The position numbers and the translations under genes are program-made. The notes beneath the pieces were generated by a model. It was not told where the DNA came from. It saw only the letters and a list, made by a program, of their open reading frames with translations, and ran no database searches. Shown one piece after another: positions 9,651 to 17,801 of a stretch of 64,000 nucleotides of DNA. The stretch comes from MnTg04 sp964568075. Its GTDB lineage: Bacteria; Pseudomonadota; Gammaproteobacteria; Steroidobacterales; MnTg04. Numbering within the stretch: the stretch's first letter is position 1; the number at the start of each line of letters is the position of its first letter. The stretch is from assembly GCA_964568075.1 (NCBI GenBank), contig CAZMOM010000016.1, positions 1-64,000 of the forward strand. Reading direction: 5' to 3'.

Positions 9651-9941
9651 ATGCTTCCTTTAGTCGTAATTACCGGCATTTTTCTTGGTTCAAGCGTCGC
9701 TATTACAATCAGCCTCGGTGTCGTCACATTCCTTTTTTATCTGCTGGTCGATGAGAATCCCCATCTGCAACACGAGTTCTTGCCGCTGATAAAAAGCACC
9801 GGTCTGTTCCTGATTATGACAATCTGCAGTGCGCTGGGTTTCTTAGGCCTGTTAAAAAAAACGGCCTGGCGCTGGTGGGCACAAATGGCTATGTGGACGA
9901 CGCTTGCCGGTATCGTTCTTTATTATTGGCCGGATAGTTAA
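9651..9941 (+). CDS. Small integral membrane protein of unknown function (96 aa)
   Basis: I do not recognise this gene. It encodes three hydrophobic stretches: LVVITGIFLGSSVAITISLG, a segment around GLFLIMTICSALGFLGLL, and WAQMAMWTTLAGIVLYY. Short polar loops lie between them, one being DENPHLQHEFLP. It is therefore predicted to be a three-helix inner-membrane protein. The ATG at 9651 is chosen over an in-frame TTG at 9639 because GGAGGG lies directly upstream of it. It stands alone, divergent from the protease gene and convergent with the DUF1232 gene. Confidence 0.7.
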   Translation: MLPLVVITGIFLGSSVAITISLGVVTFLFYLLVDENPHLQHEFLPLIKSTGLFLIMTICSALGFLGLLKKTAWRWWAQMAMWTTLAGIVLYYWPDS

Positions 9942-10154
9942 TGCTTAAAAAACATAGGGTTATCGGCTTAAGATGGCTGTCTAAACGACCTTGTGACCCA
10001 TTGATCGAGCGCAGGCGAATCTGATGACAGCCAGGGATGCGCAGTTTTCGTTCTATCGTGCATTACCCGCGACAGCGGCATCGCCGCGAGAGGAGTCACA
10101 TCTGTGACCGCGAAGCGATATCTACAAAAGACAAGCCGGGTTCTGTGCGGGCTG

Positions 10155-10730
10155 TTACAGCAGGGAAAACGGGGATCGACCGCCACTCGAGCGACCCGAT
10201 CTGTCGCGCCGCCTGCGTCTGCGCATGCGCTGCTGGAGGGAGGCCCGCTTTTGTTTGAGCCACTCCTCCCGAGATACGTGGTCTGACTTACCCAGTTTAC
10301 GTCTGCGACTTTCTTCGGCTCTTTTGAATTGGCGAAAATCCTGGTAAGCCTCTATCTCGTGTTTGAGTTCGCGGACCATCAGTTCAACCATGATTGCATC
10401 GTCAAGAAATCCAAGGACCGGGATGTGGTCAGGAATCAGGTCTTCCGGCTCGCCGAAGTAAGCCAGGGCGTTCAATATTCTGGTTAACTCTGTGGGCGGC
10501 AGCTTCCAATCATCGTCCTGCGCCATCCGAATCATGGTGTCCAGCTTTAACAGGCGCTCGCCGATAAATTCGGGCACGTTGATCGAACGCACCTCTTCCA
10601 GTAGTTCGTTAACAGATTCGATGATTTCGTCTGCGCTGAGGTCCTTTGTCGCGGCGCGCGCATCGCGCATGATGGTGCGAAAATGCTTCAGATCTGACTC
10701 GCCTAGCTCAAACGTAATTCTCAGCGACAT
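10155..10730 (-). CDS. DUF1232/YkvA-family protein (191 aa)
   Basis: The centre of the protein (about residues 85-135) contains the signature of the YkvA/DUF1232 family, seen as DLIPDHIPVLGFLDDAIMV. The N-terminal 80 residues are helical and acidic. The last 40 residues are strikingly basic (RMRRRRRRDRSGRSSGG), which could contact membrane or nucleic acid. The family has no firmly established biochemical role. The ATG at 10730 is followed immediately by a conserved-looking sequence. The gene is alone, followed by a gap of about 210 bp and preceded by the palindromic repeats. Confidence 0.85.
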   Translation of the reverse strand: MSLRITFELGESDLKHFRTIMRDARAATKDLSADEIIESVNELLEEVRSINVPEFIGERLLKLDTMIRMAQDDDWKLPPTELTRILNALAYFGEPEDLIPDHIPVLGFLDDAIMVELMVRELKHEIEAYQDFRQFKRAEESRRRKLGKSDHVSREEWLKQKRASLQQRMRRRRRRDRSGRSSGGRSPFSLL

Positions 10731-10800
10731 TCGAATATCTCTCCCGGGCTTGCCATTACCCGGGCAGCGTACTTTGCAGCGCGCAAGGGATCAATTATTA

Positions 10801-10960
10801 GGGAAGCTCTGATCTGTTCAAGGACTCGTATCTTGCGCCCAAAATATCCAGCTTCGGTGTTGCAAATCTTAGCAATAGCCAGCTATTACGTGCGCTTCGT
10901 GCCTTGAATCTGAACATTTTGGATCACAATCTACTTTGCCCATGAATAGATCAGAGCTTA
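10801..10960. repeat. Palindromic MITE-like repeat, copy 1 (160 bp)
   Basis: The unit begins GGGAAGCTCTGATCTGTTCA and ends TGAATAGATCAGAGC, giving terminal inverted repeats of about 17-20 bp. A second copy starts directly at 10961, with about 9 differences in 160 positions. TTA occurs at the left edge (10798-10800), at the junction (10958-10960) and at the right edge of the pair (11122-11124), which looks like a 3-bp target duplication. No open reading frame or transposase is inside. The flanks 10731-10800 and 11125-11276 hold nothing else that I can identify. Confidence 0.8.
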
Positions 10961-11121
10961 GGGAAGCTCTGATCTGTTCAAGGACTCGTATCTTGCGCCC
11001 AAAATATCCAGTTTCTGTGTTGCAAATCTTCGCAATAGCCAGCTATTACGTGCGCTTCGCGCCTTGAATCTGAACATTTTGAATCAGAATCTACTTCGCC
11101 CATGAACAGATCAGAGCTTCC
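10961..11121. repeat. Palindromic MITE-like repeat, copy 2 (about 160 bp)
   Basis: This is a direct tandem copy of the preceding unit, starting with the same 20 bases and ending TGAACAGATCAGAGCTTCC. The end is the complete inverted complement of the start. The interior includes the shared block CAATAGCCAGCTATTACGTG. A non-autonomous element mobilised in trans is the simplest reading. The family name is not known to me. Confidence 0.8.
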
Positions 11122-11276
11122 TTAGCCAGCCGGGTTTGGTGGGTCTTCTCCTGCTCGCATATGGGAACTAGCCCGCTTGTAAACTGCCCAATTACAGGTA
11201 AAGGATGATAAATGCTTGCATGTTTCCGGGGATTGGACCCAAATATCCTTGCAGGCGATTTTTTATCGAGGATTCG

Positions 11277-11801
11277 ATGAATATTTGGAATTGGAAAAAC
11301 GCTGCCGAGAAAAACCCCTTCGCTCGCGACGTTTTGTCGGGCAGATTCCGCAGCGGGGCCGGCACAGCCATCTTGCTGGTTTCGTTAGTCGCCATTTCTG
11401 GTGTAATCGTCGAAGCGGGCATGCAGGGCTCGCCGGAGGCGTCTGCGGCGTCGGAAAAAACCGAGCCGGAAACGGCGTTTGGTGAACTCCGAGGTAAGAC
11501 TGATCTGGTATTGAGGATTCGTGGATTACCGTATGCGGGCAACATCAATTCAGGTGGGCGATCAAATACCCTGGTGGATGAGGCGCACCTGTTGATTCGC
11601 ACGAAGCTTCTGTCCGGGGGTAACGGCACCAGGCAGATCCTGATTGACGCCAGACTGGTGTCTGTTGGCGGCGATAAGATCTGGTCAAGAAGATTTATCG
11701 GAAACTACGTGAATGATGCATTGCTGCACGAGGAGATTTGCCGCACGCTGAAGGAAGCGATGCATTTTGTTGGTACCGGAAACGACCCTTTATCCATCTA
11801 G
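11277..11801 (+). CDS. Hypothetical single-pass membrane protein (174 aa)
   Basis: I do not recognise this gene. After a polar N-terminus (MNIWNWKNAAEKNPFARDV) a hydrophobic helix GTAILLVSLVAISGVIVEAG (about residues 27-46) should anchor it in the inner membrane. The C-terminal 120 residues would face the periplasm. The soluble part has alternating hydrophobic strands (TDLVLRIRGLPY, RQILIDARLVSV, KIWSRRFIGNYV). The ATG at 11277 is preferred to the ATG at 11205 because GAGGATTCG precedes it and the upstream 24 codons are not protein-like. The lipoprotein gene follows after 102 bp in the same direction. Confidence 0.6.
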   Translation: MNIWNWKNAAEKNPFARDVLSGRFRSGAGTAILLVSLVAISGVIVEAGMQGSPEASAASEKTEPETAFGELRGKTDLVLRIRGLPYAGNINSGGRSNTLVDEAHLLIRTKLLSGGNGTRQILIDARLVSVGGDKIWSRRFIGNYVNDALLHEEICRTLKEAMHFVGTGNDPLSI

Positions 11802-11903
11802 CGTGTGACAGGCTGGGTTTTGGTTATCCTTGATGGCATATAGAAAGTGATGACATGGAGCGGCTGTTGACAAAAATCTAATTCAAAGCCGGTTCACAGA
11901 TAC

Positions 11904-12179
11904 ATGAATAAAACACGACTGACATTGCTGGGTTTTTGCGTGATTCTCGCAGGGTGTGCGGCGACGACAGAATCAGCGCCCAACAAGAAGAAGATAGACA
12001 TGAATCGTGTCAACGCCATCAATCGTCAGGCGGAGTTTCGGAATATCGATATTATCTGGATAAATCCACCTAGAAAAAGTTCCGACACGACGAGTGATGA
12101 GGAGCCCGCAGCGACAATTGAGCCGGAAAAAGGGTCAGAGACAGAACCCGAAGAAAAAGACAATCCTGATCGGCGTTAG
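11904..12179 (+). CDS. Small putative lipoprotein (91 aa)
   Basis: The N-terminus MNKTRLTLLGFCVILAGC is a lipoprotein signal with lipobox ILAGC. The mature protein is therefore predicted to be lipidated at Cys18. The remainder is short and polar, with a conserved-looking core EFRNIDIIWINPP (about residues 45-57) and an acidic disordered tail rich in Glu, Asp and Pro. No family is recognised. It sits between a single-pass membrane protein gene and an M28 peptidase lipoprotein gene on the same strand, so it may belong to a small envelope cluster. Confidence 0.65.
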   Translation: MNKTRLTLLGFCVILAGCAATTESAPNKKKIDMNRVNAINRQAEFRNIDIIWINPPRKSSDTTSDEEPAATIEPEKGSETEPEEKDNPDRR

Positions 12180-12249
12180 TATACTTTCAAAATGTCGCTT
12201 TACGCGGCATCTGTAACCCACAGAAAACATGATTCCGGGAGATGCTGTT

Positions 12250-13896
12250 ATGTATCGCTTGTTACTTTTGGCCTGCTTGGTTCTCGTAGCGTGTGACGAC
12301 CCCGAGAGGGTCGGAAAGGACACTCCCCGCTTCTCCGCCGAACGGCTGGCCGCGGATGTAAAAACGCTGGCGTCAGACGAATTTCAGGGTCGCGCTCCAG
12401 GAACGATCGGGGAGGACAGGGTTATTGAATTCCTATCCGGTCAGTTTGAACAGGCTGGCCTGAAGCCGGGTAACGGCAACAGCTATTTACAGCCAGTACC
12501 GATGGTGAGTATGACGGCGGATCCAGCCACAATTCTGCGCATCCATAATCAGAATTATGAAATTGAATATGCCATGGGTGTGCAGTCCATTTTGTGGACA
12601 AAAAGAGTTCAGGCAGAGGTATCGCTCGATAACAGCGAGTTGGTTTTTGTCGGTTATGGAATCATCGCGCCGGAGTTCAACTGGAACGACTATGCAAATT
12701 CGGATGTTCGCGGAAAGACCGTCGTAATTCTTGTCAACGACCCGGGGTTTGCAACCGGGGACCGTGATCTTTTTCGTGGTAAATCAATGACTTATTATGG
12801 CCGCTGGACATACAAATTCGAAGAAGCGGCCAGGCAGGGAGCCGCCGGCGCACTGATCGTTCACGAAACAGACGCAGCCGGTTATGGCTGGGATGTGGTT
12901 GCCAATAGCTGGTCGGGCGAGCAATTCGATCTTCAGCGCGAGGATGGCAACCAGAACGCCGTGGCGGTCGAAGGATGGCTTGACTCCGAAGCCGCTCATG
13001 AAGTACTCGCTGCCGCCGGCCTGACTCTGGAAGAGGCTCGGCAGATGGCGTTGAAACCTGATTTTCAAGTTGTCGACCTGGGTCTTTTCGTATCGACGGA
13101 GTTGCACAATGATATCAGCGGCCTGAATTCCAAAAATGTGGTCGGTTTGATCCCCGGGAGTCAACGACCCAATGAAGTGATTATTTTTATGGCGCATTGG
13201 GATCATCTCGGGACGAAAACGACTCTTCCGGGGGACCAGATTTTTAATGGGGCGATCGACAACGCCACAGGTACCGCAGCGATCATCGAGCTGGCGCGGG
13301 CCTTTGCTGCAATGGACCCCGCGCCGGAGCGTTCTATTTTATTTCTGGCCGTTACAGGAGAGGAATCCGGCCTGCTGGGTTCGGCCTGGTATGCTGAGCA
13401 CCCGTTGTTTCCACTAAGCGAAACCGTCGCTGCGCTGAATTTTGACAGCCTGATTGTCGATGGGGCCACCCGGGATATTACGGTTTTCGGGCTGGGTAGT
13501 TCCGAGCTGGAAGAGTACCTGGACGAGGCGGCGGCCAAGCAGGGCAGGGTGCCGGTAGCCGAACCGACACCGGAAAAAGGTTATTTTTTCAGATCGGATC
13601 ACTTTAACCTGGCCAAGGTCGGTGTCCCCGTACTTTATGCCGAAGCAGGGATAGACAACCTGGAACATGGACAGGATTGGGGCAAGCAACGCATGCAGGA
13701 ATACCGTCGGGACCGCTATCATCAGCCGGCCGATGAATACAGTGAGGACTGGAACTGGTCGGCGGTCATCCAGGATATTGAATTGTATTTCGATATTGGC
13801 AGGCGACTCAGTGGGGAAACAACATTCCCGAACTGGTATTCGAACAGCGAATTCAGGGCGCGCCGTGATGAGAGCAGGATGAAAGTGGAGCCCTGA
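12250..13896 (+). CDS. M28-family zinc aminopeptidase, lipoprotein (548 aa)
   Basis: This is a secreted zinc peptidase of the M28 family. The start MYRLLLLACLVLVAC is a lipoprotein signal peptide. The ATG at 12250 follows GGGAG at 9 nt, so it is preferred over the ATG at 12229. A protease-associated domain appears inserted around residues 130-270 (VFVGYGIIAPEFNWNDY and GAAGALIVHETDAAGYGW). The catalytic region carries the metal ligands in AHWDHLG, GAIDNATGTAAI, LAVTGEESGLLGS, LNFDSL and the final FFRSDHFNLAKVGVP. All the expected His/Asp/Glu ligands are visible, so it should be active. Family role: removal of N-terminal amino acids from peptides, here at the envelope, probably for scavenging. 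Confidence 0.93.
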   Translation: MYRLLLLACLVLVACDDPERVGKDTPRFSAERLAADVKTLASDEFQGRAPGTIGEDRVIEFLSGQFEQAGLKPGNGNSYLQPVPMVSMTADPATILRIHNQNYEIEYAMGVQSILWTKRVQAEVSLDNSELVFVGYGIIAPEFNWNDYANSDVRGKTVVILVNDPGFATGDRDLFRGKSMTYYGRWTYKFEEAARQGAAGALIVHETDAAGYGWDVVANSWSGEQFDLQREDGNQNAVAVEGWLDSEAAHEVLAAAGLTLEEARQMALKPDFQVVDLGLFVSTELHNDISGLNSKNVVGLIPGSQRPNEVIIFMAHWDHLGTKTTLPGDQIFNGAIDNATGTAAIIELARAFAAMDPAPERSILFLAVTGEESGLLGSAWYAEHPLFPLSETVAALNFDSLIVDGATRDITVFGLGSSELEEYLDEAAAKQGRVPVAEPTPEKGYFFRSDHFNLAKVGVPVLYAEAGIDNLEHGQDWGKQRMQEYRRDRYHQPADEYSEDWNWSAVIQDIELYFDIGRRLSGETTFPNWYSNSEFRARRDESRMKVEP

Positions 13897-13917
13897 TACT
13901 TGGGCGATGTGATGTTT

Positions 13918-14493
13918 TTACTGCAGATCTGCAGCGATCGCCAGGCTCAGATCCTGTTTTTCGTAAGTGAGCGACTGGGAGTGAACCAAAGGCGGTGACA
14001 AAGGACCGATTGACCGGCTCGACAGGCCAAATGTTCCGGCTTCTGTTTTTTCGTCTTTCTCGAGCTTATTTCGTGCGATATTCAAACCCGCCAGCCCGTC
14101 GCTGCTGACGCCAAAAAAAACGCTCGAAGCGGATCCCTGCCAGAAGGTGACTAATTTCAGATCGCGCATGCTGGCTAGGTTCTGAACCCAGGATCGGCTT
14201 TCGATAACGCCATCGTAATTCCTGATCTTCGTGTACGGTGTCCGATCCAATATCCATCCCGCCTGCTGATGTTCAAGTTGATCAATATAGCTTAATTGAA
14301 AGGGGTGCACTTGCCAGAGCGAATTGACGAAAAGCATTGTTTCCATTCTCGGCAGCGGATCCTGAATGCAATTTCCTGACTCGCAAACGGGTGCCTCGGT
14401 GGCATCGTTCAGTCGAACGGGCTCCTGAGCGAACCCAGCCTGACCGGATGCCATCGCAGTCAAAAATGCAAAACCGACGATTTTCGCTTTCAT
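13918..14493 (-). CDS. Hypothetical exported protein (191 aa)
   Basis: I do not recognise this gene. MKAKIVGFAFLTAMASGQAGFAQ is a Sec signal peptide. The mature part has two cysteines close together (CESGNC, about residues 37-42) that could form a disulfide, then a mixed strand/helix region containing LKLVTFWQGSASSVFFGVSSDGLAGLNI. The ATG at 14493 is preceded by GAGGGG at 9 nt, so the in-frame start at 14541 is rejected. It is convergent with the M28 peptidase gene. A periplasmic location is predicted, with function unknown. Confidence 0.65.
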   Translation of the reverse strand: MKAKIVGFAFLTAMASGQAGFAQEPVRLNDATEAPVCESGNCIQDPLPRMETMLFVNSLWQVHPFQLSYIDQLEHQQAGWILDRTPYTKIRNYDGVIESRSWVQNLASMRDLKLVTFWQGSASSVFFGVSSDGLAGLNIARNKLEKDEKTEAGTFGLSSRSIGPLSPPLVHSQSLTYEKQDLSLAIAADLQ

Positions 14494-15108
14494 AATTTTA
14501 TACCCCTCGGACCTCAAGAGGATTTTTACCGCTCCTCTCACCGTACCGAATATTCAAATCCAGAATGTGATGACTGTCACAGTCCTGAAGACCAGGCGGG
14601 GAAGTTTTTGCTGGAAAATGATTGGATGCGGGAAAAAAAATCTTCCTAAAACAAAGGGTTATGTGGCCAATTTGCGATAGTCAAATGATATGTGGCGCCG
14701 TAACAATCGATTTGGGAGCAGACGTTCAAAAGACACGACGAACCGTGCATCACAAGCTCAGGATGGGACTCTAAAACTACAAGGTCGCGTATCCGGAGAC
14801 GGCCGACATGCTGAACCATCTTCAAAAATACAGCCTGAAACTGAGCAGGCTAAAAAACCCCCGGGCTAACGGATGGCAGAAAATTGTCGCGTTTCGGAAG
14901 CGCCCCGCGATACGCGCAAAAAAGTTGATCGACATATCGCGCTATATCAACTGACCGGTCAGTACCTGCCAGGACGATTCTTGCCCCGCAAACAGTTATC
15001 GCGACCAGGGCCTTTTCTGCGCCCGATTCTGTATTATTAGGAAAAATTTCGTACCGATCACTGGGTCGGCATGGAACATCTTTTCCCGAGCTTCATGGAG
15101 GTTGCCGC
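14494..15108. other. 615-bp region without a confident gene
   Basis: No RNA gene or long coding frame is visible. A 48-codon frame at 14808-14954 (+) starts with ATG 8 nt after GGAGA and would encode a very basic peptide (Lys/Arg about a quarter of residues). It is too short and unsupported to call. AGTTGAT/ATCAACT arms around 14922-14951 could form a weak hairpin near its end. The A/T-rich part near 14620-14700 may hold the divergent promoters of the two flanking exported-protein genes. Confidence 0.4.
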
Positions 15109-16728
15109 ATGCCGGTCTTTCTGCTAACTGTTTTGTTGCTTTTGCCCGCCACCGGTTTGGCCGCAGATGTCCTGATTAGCAACGCCAACGGATATATCGA
15201 CGGTGAAAATCGTTTCGACTGGATGTCGATAAGCGATGGCAGGGTCACTGGGACCGGCAGCGGGCAGCCGCCCGCGATTGACTCGGCCACTGTCGTCGAT
15301 ATGGAGGGAAAAACGATTATCCCGGGGCTGATAGACGCGCATGGGCACGTTTCGAGTCTTGGGGAGACAAAGCTAACAGTTGATCTGGTCGGAACAGGCA
15401 GTCTGCAGGATGCCCTGAACAGGGTGGTGGCGCAATTACCTCCCGGAGATGGCTGGGTACAGGGAAGAGGCTGGAACCAGGTAATTTGGCCCGGAAAAAA
15501 CTATCCGCAAGCGGCAGATCTGGATCGCGTTGTTTCAAACCGCCCCGTTTGGCTCACAAGAATCGATGGCCATGCCGGATGGGCCAATACTGCGGCGATG
15601 GAACTGGCGGGTATCAATAAACAGACGGAAGATCCGACTGGCGGAAAAATAATTCGCGATCAACAAGGTAAGGCCACCGGCATTTTTGTCGATCATGCCA
15701 TGGCGCTCATCGAAGACAATATTCCGCCGCCTGATACAACCCGAATCCGGTACGCTTTGGAACTTGCTCAAAAAAGACTCAACAGCCTCGGAATAACCTC
15801 AGTGCATGATGCCGGCGTCGACTCGGAGACGCTTGGCGTTTATAAAGCCATGGCTGATGACCAGGTTCTAACCGTTCGAATTTACGCGATGATGTCTGGT
15901 GCAGGCGAAAATTTGGATGCATTGGTAAATCCATTGATTTCTTATGGACGCGACCGGCTAACTGCACGCAGCGTTAAATTGTATATCGACGGGGCGCTGG
16001 GAAGCCGGGGCGCTGCCATGCTTGAGGATTATTCTGACGATCCTGGTAACAAAGGTCTGGTCTTCCTGAAACAGGAAGAACTGAATCGCCAGGTTGCCAA
16101 AGCGATGCGCATGGGCTTCCAGGTCAATATTCATGCTATAGGTGACCAGGGAAACCGGATGGCGCTCGATGCGTTTGCCGCCGCTCAGACTGGCCAGGCA
16201 GGCGATTACCGAAACCGAATCGAACATTCGCAGGTTGTTGTTCCCGACGACATTCCAAGGTTCGCAGCACTCAATATCATCGCCTCGATGCAACCTGTGC
16301 ATGCAACCAGTGACAAAAATATGGCCGAAGATCGCATCGGCAAAAAAAGACTGGTGGGCGCCTATGCCTGGAGAACCTTTCTGGATCAGGGCACTATCAT
16401 CGCGGCTGGATCCGATTTCCCAGTGGAATATGCTAATCCCTTTTTCGGAATCTATGCTGCGGTGACCAGGCAGGACCAGCAAGGGAACCCGGCGGGTGGA
16501 TGGATTCCGCAACAGGCGATGACCCTGGCGGAAACGTTTCGCGCATTTACGACCGATGCAGCCTACGCGGCTTTTCAGGAAGCGGACCTGGGGAGTCTGC
16601 AAATTGGCAAGTGGGCCGACTTTGTCGTTTTGGACCGCGATATGTTTAATATCGACGAAGCCGAGCTTTGGCAAGTTCAGGTTGAACAGACCTGGCTGGC
16701 CGGGGAAGCTGTTTTTGTGAGGCATTGA
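15109..16728 (+). CDS. Exported amidohydrolase, YtcJ-like (539 aa)
   Basis: This is an amidohydrolase-superfamily enzyme of the Amidohydro_3/YtcJ group. MPVFLLTVLLLLPATGLAA is a signal peptide. It is followed by a small beta domain and the metal-binding motif GLIDAHGHV (about residues 73-81). Later superfamily landmarks are YIDGALGSRGAAML, NIHAIGDQGNRMALDAF, RIEHSQ and AAGSDFPVEYANPF, the last carrying the catalytic Asp. The C-terminal ADFVVLDRDMF strand closes the beta sandwich. GGAGG lies 7 nt before the ATG. The family hydrolyses C-N bonds in varied substrates, and the substrate here is unknown. Being exported, it probably acts on extracellular or periplasmic compounds. Confidence 0.92.
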   Translation: MPVFLLTVLLLLPATGLAADVLISNANGYIDGENRFDWMSISDGRVTGTGSGQPPAIDSATVVDMEGKTIIPGLIDAHGHVSSLGETKLTVDLVGTGSLQDALNRVVAQLPPGDGWVQGRGWNQVIWPGKNYPQAADLDRVVSNRPVWLTRIDGHAGWANTAAMELAGINKQTEDPTGGKIIRDQQGKATGIFVDHAMALIEDNIPPPDTTRIRYALELAQKRLNSLGITSVHDAGVDSETLGVYKAMADDQVLTVRIYAMMSGAGENLDALVNPLISYGRDRLTARSVKLYIDGALGSRGAAMLEDYSDDPGNKGLVFLKQEELNRQVAKAMRMGFQVNIHAIGDQGNRMALDAFAAAQTGQAGDYRNRIEHSQVVVPDDIPRFAALNIIASMQPVHATSDKNMAEDRIGKKRLVGAYAWRTFLDQGTIIAAGSDFPVEYANPFFGIYAAVTRQDQQGNPAGGWIPQQAMTLAETFRAFTTDAAYAAFQEADLGSLQIGKWADFVVLDRDMFNIDEAELWQVQVEQTWLAGEAVFVRH

Positions 16729-16848
16729 TCTACTGCGGCGATCTGGCCGCAACGATCGCGCTGGCGAATTACGTCGTGAGCTGGCGGTCTACGGCGAACA
16801 TCGATTAAGCATCGGCGGTGAATGCAAGGACCTGGGAAATCTGTGAAC

Positions 16849-16868
16849 CTGCCGGATCGGCAGCTTTT
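16849..16868 (+). terminator. Probable rho-independent terminator after the amidohydrolase
   Basis: CTGCCG (16849-16854) and CGGCAG (16858-16863) form a 6-bp stem with a 3-nt loop, followed by CTTTT. It lies about 120 bp after the amidohydrolase stop and touches the end of the convergent small gene. It is short, so only moderately convincing. Confidence 0.4.
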
Positions 16869-17166
16869 ATCGTGTGGTTTTCTTGACCGGCGTCCAGTCT
16901 TTCTCGCGATCGAAACTACCACTGTTGTAAGGATTGAAGCCTTGCGGTTCCAGTTCGAGGTCGGGGTTATCCAAAATATCAAGAACCGATTTCGTGTTTT
17001 CTTCGTCATCGGTGATTTCAGGCTGAGGACGCGGTTTCAGATAGCCTTTCAACGCGGGCTGGCCACGCGAAATCAGCGACGGCTGGTTTGCACCGCCTGC
17101 TCGAACCGACGAATCCTTTGTGGAATCCGGTCCTTTGCGAAATCTATCAAAAATGCTTTTCATCAT
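16867..17166 (-). CDS. Small hypothetical soluble protein (99 aa)
   Basis: I do not recognise this gene. The start MMKSIFDRFRKG is a short basic amphipathic helix. The rest is polar and proline-rich with an acidic central stretch (ITDDEENTKSVLDILDNPDLELE). A final motif GFNPYNSGSFDREKDW resembles a short linear segment, not a folded domain. No signal peptide or membrane helix is present. GGTGAGA lies upstream of the ATG. Codon use looks normal for the region, but the support is the frame alone. Confidence 0.5.
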   Translation of the reverse strand: MMKSIFDRFRKGPDSTKDSSVRAGGANQPSLISRGQPALKGYLKPRPQPEITDDEENTKSVLDILDNPDLELEPQGFNPYNSGSFDREKDWTPVKKTTR

Positions 17167-17352
17167 CGTGTCTCACCAACGGCCGGTCGGACCATCTCAA
17201 GGTCGCTCACGGGAATATTTACATAACTGGGCAACAAATGCCGGATTCAGGTACAAAAAGAGATCAGATTTGAGACCCAGTTCACACTCTTGCGCCCTTT
17301 GGTTAACTGAACTCCGGGTAAAAAATCGAATAAAATAATGCACTGCACCATA

Positions 17353-17688
17353 TCACTGCTCGCTCGTTTCCTGATCCAGTGTGCTCGCAGCTCGTTGTGC
17401 AACTCCCCAAAGCCATATCAGAACTCTGACCAGGGATAGAAAAAGATAGGGTGAGGCAACGAGCAGCCAGGCTATGCGTCTTTTCTCGACCAGCATACTG
17501 AACAGGTCGATATAGAAAGCCGACAGACTCTTCAATTCTCCATATGGACCGAGAATTTTTACGCCAACCACGTAAATCATGGCGGGAACCAGCCACATCC
17601 CAAGCGCAAAAAGACCGAAAAACAGCAACATTTCCAGCTTTATTTGTTGCTGGATGCCTTTGGCATGAAAGTATTGCTCCGTATTCAA
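17353..17688 (-). CDS. Hypothetical membrane protein with two or three helices (111 aa)
   Basis: I do not recognise this gene. Hydrophobic segments MLLFFGLFALGMWLVPAMIYVVGV and IAWLLVASPYLFLSLVRVLIWLWGV flank an amphipathic linker (YGELKSLSAFYIDLFSMLVEKRR), so it is predicted to be an inner-membrane protein. The frame opens at a TTG (17688) preceded by GGGTGG. An internal ATG at 17631 is the alternative start and would remove 19 residues. It is divergent from the AI-2E-family permease gene that starts about 110 bp away. Confidence 0.6.
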   Translation of the reverse strand: MNTEQYFHAKGIQQQIKLEMLLFFGLFALGMWLVPAMIYVVGVKILGPYGELKSLSAFYIDLFSMLVEKRRIAWLLVASPYLFLSLVRVLIWLWGVAQRAASTLDQETSEQ

Positions 17689-17801
17689 ATTTGACCACCC
17701 GGAATGACGCGTGAATTCAGCTGAAGATTAACAAGTTTTGCTGCCATATCAAACGCTGTCTTGGTTACAATCCCCGGTAGGGTGTATCAAGGTCATCGCA
17801 T

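Noticed and set aside
10131..10146. ACAAGCCGGGTTCTGT, which on the minus strand resembles the 3' conserved stretch of bacterial RNase P RNA
   Set aside because: The 5' conserved RNase P motif is absent at the needed distance, and the region that would be the RNA body codes for a coherent DUF1232 protein. A chance match is more likely.
17303..17698. 131-codon frame overlapping the hydrophobic 111-residue gene
   Set aside because: The overlapping frame at 17353-17688 has clean membrane helices, while this one gives a composition without any domain-like pattern.
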